This document shows, piece by piece, positions 12,795 to 12,807 of a DNA stretch of 12,807 bases; position 1 is the first letter of the stretch, and every line of letters begins with the position of its first letter. Both the position numbers and the translations under genes were made by a program. Below the pieces are notes generated by a model. That model was not told the origin of the DNA. It worked only from the letters and a program-made list of their open reading frames with translations, and ran no database searches. The stretch comes from an uncultured Collinsella sp. Its GTDB lineage: Bacteria > Actinomycetota > Coriobacteriia > Coriobacteriales > Coriobacteriaceae. Where the stretch lies: contig UQXA01000049.1 in the NCBI GenBank assembly GCA_900544865.1, forward strand, positions 1-12,807, written 5' to 3'.

Positions 12795-12807
12795 GCCGCA
12801 AGGGCCT
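12793..12807 (+). terminator. Possible stem-loop at the window edge
   Basis: AGGCC (12793-12797) and GGCCT (12803-12807) pair perfectly around GCAAG. The window ends at the last stem base, so a following T-tract cannot be seen. It may be the terminator of dedA or part of a longer copy of the dispersed repeat. Confidence 0.35.

Overview
The window is GC-rich bacterial chromosome with strong Shine-Dalgarno-led genes. Gene content and codon use suggest a gut coriobacterium close to Collinsella; this is inferred from protein flavour and was not tested by a search. Ten ordinary chromosomal genes follow one complete insertion sequence. I see no rRNA, tRNA, CRISPR array, phage genes or plasmid functions, and no gene-free stretch longer than 300 bases.

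Layout. Bases 1-1255 are a complete IS3-family element with 24-bp terminal inverted repeats and two overlapping transposase frames. Next is a 45-bp sequence (1256-1300) that recurs perfectly, inverted, at the far end (12750-12794). A GntR/FCD regulator (-) is divergent from a YeiH-family membrane protein (+). A structured 266-bp gap leads to a Fis-type HTH regulator whose AAA+ domain has lost its ATPase motifs, then to an unrecognised single-pass membrane protein. A nitroreductase (-) converges on that gene. A small conserved-looking protein with a strong terminator follows. A MarR regulator then heads an operon with two ABC exporter half-transporters that together form a heterodimer with one degenerate ATP site. 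Serine O-acetyltransferase (-) converges on the operon across a bidirectional terminator and is divergent from a DedA-family membrane protein.

How the genes fit together. The clearest unit is marR-ABC-ABC (6795-11021): overlapping or 1-base spacing, two near-identical operator-like repeats upstream of marR, and complementary NBD defects in the two subunits that match the known asymmetric heterodimeric exporters. GntR beside yeiH is a plausible local regulator-target pair. The other genes look like separate single-gene units.

Most unusual features: the outward-facing 45-bp repeats, with an IS joined directly to one of them; two related stem-loops sharing the core AAAGGGACAG, each beginning inside the stop codon of an unrelated gene; the NtrC-like regulator without a working AAA+ motor; and the acidic charged N-terminal extension on the second ABC subunit. 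I see no clearly new multi-gene system. These are local oddities in an otherwise ordinary region.
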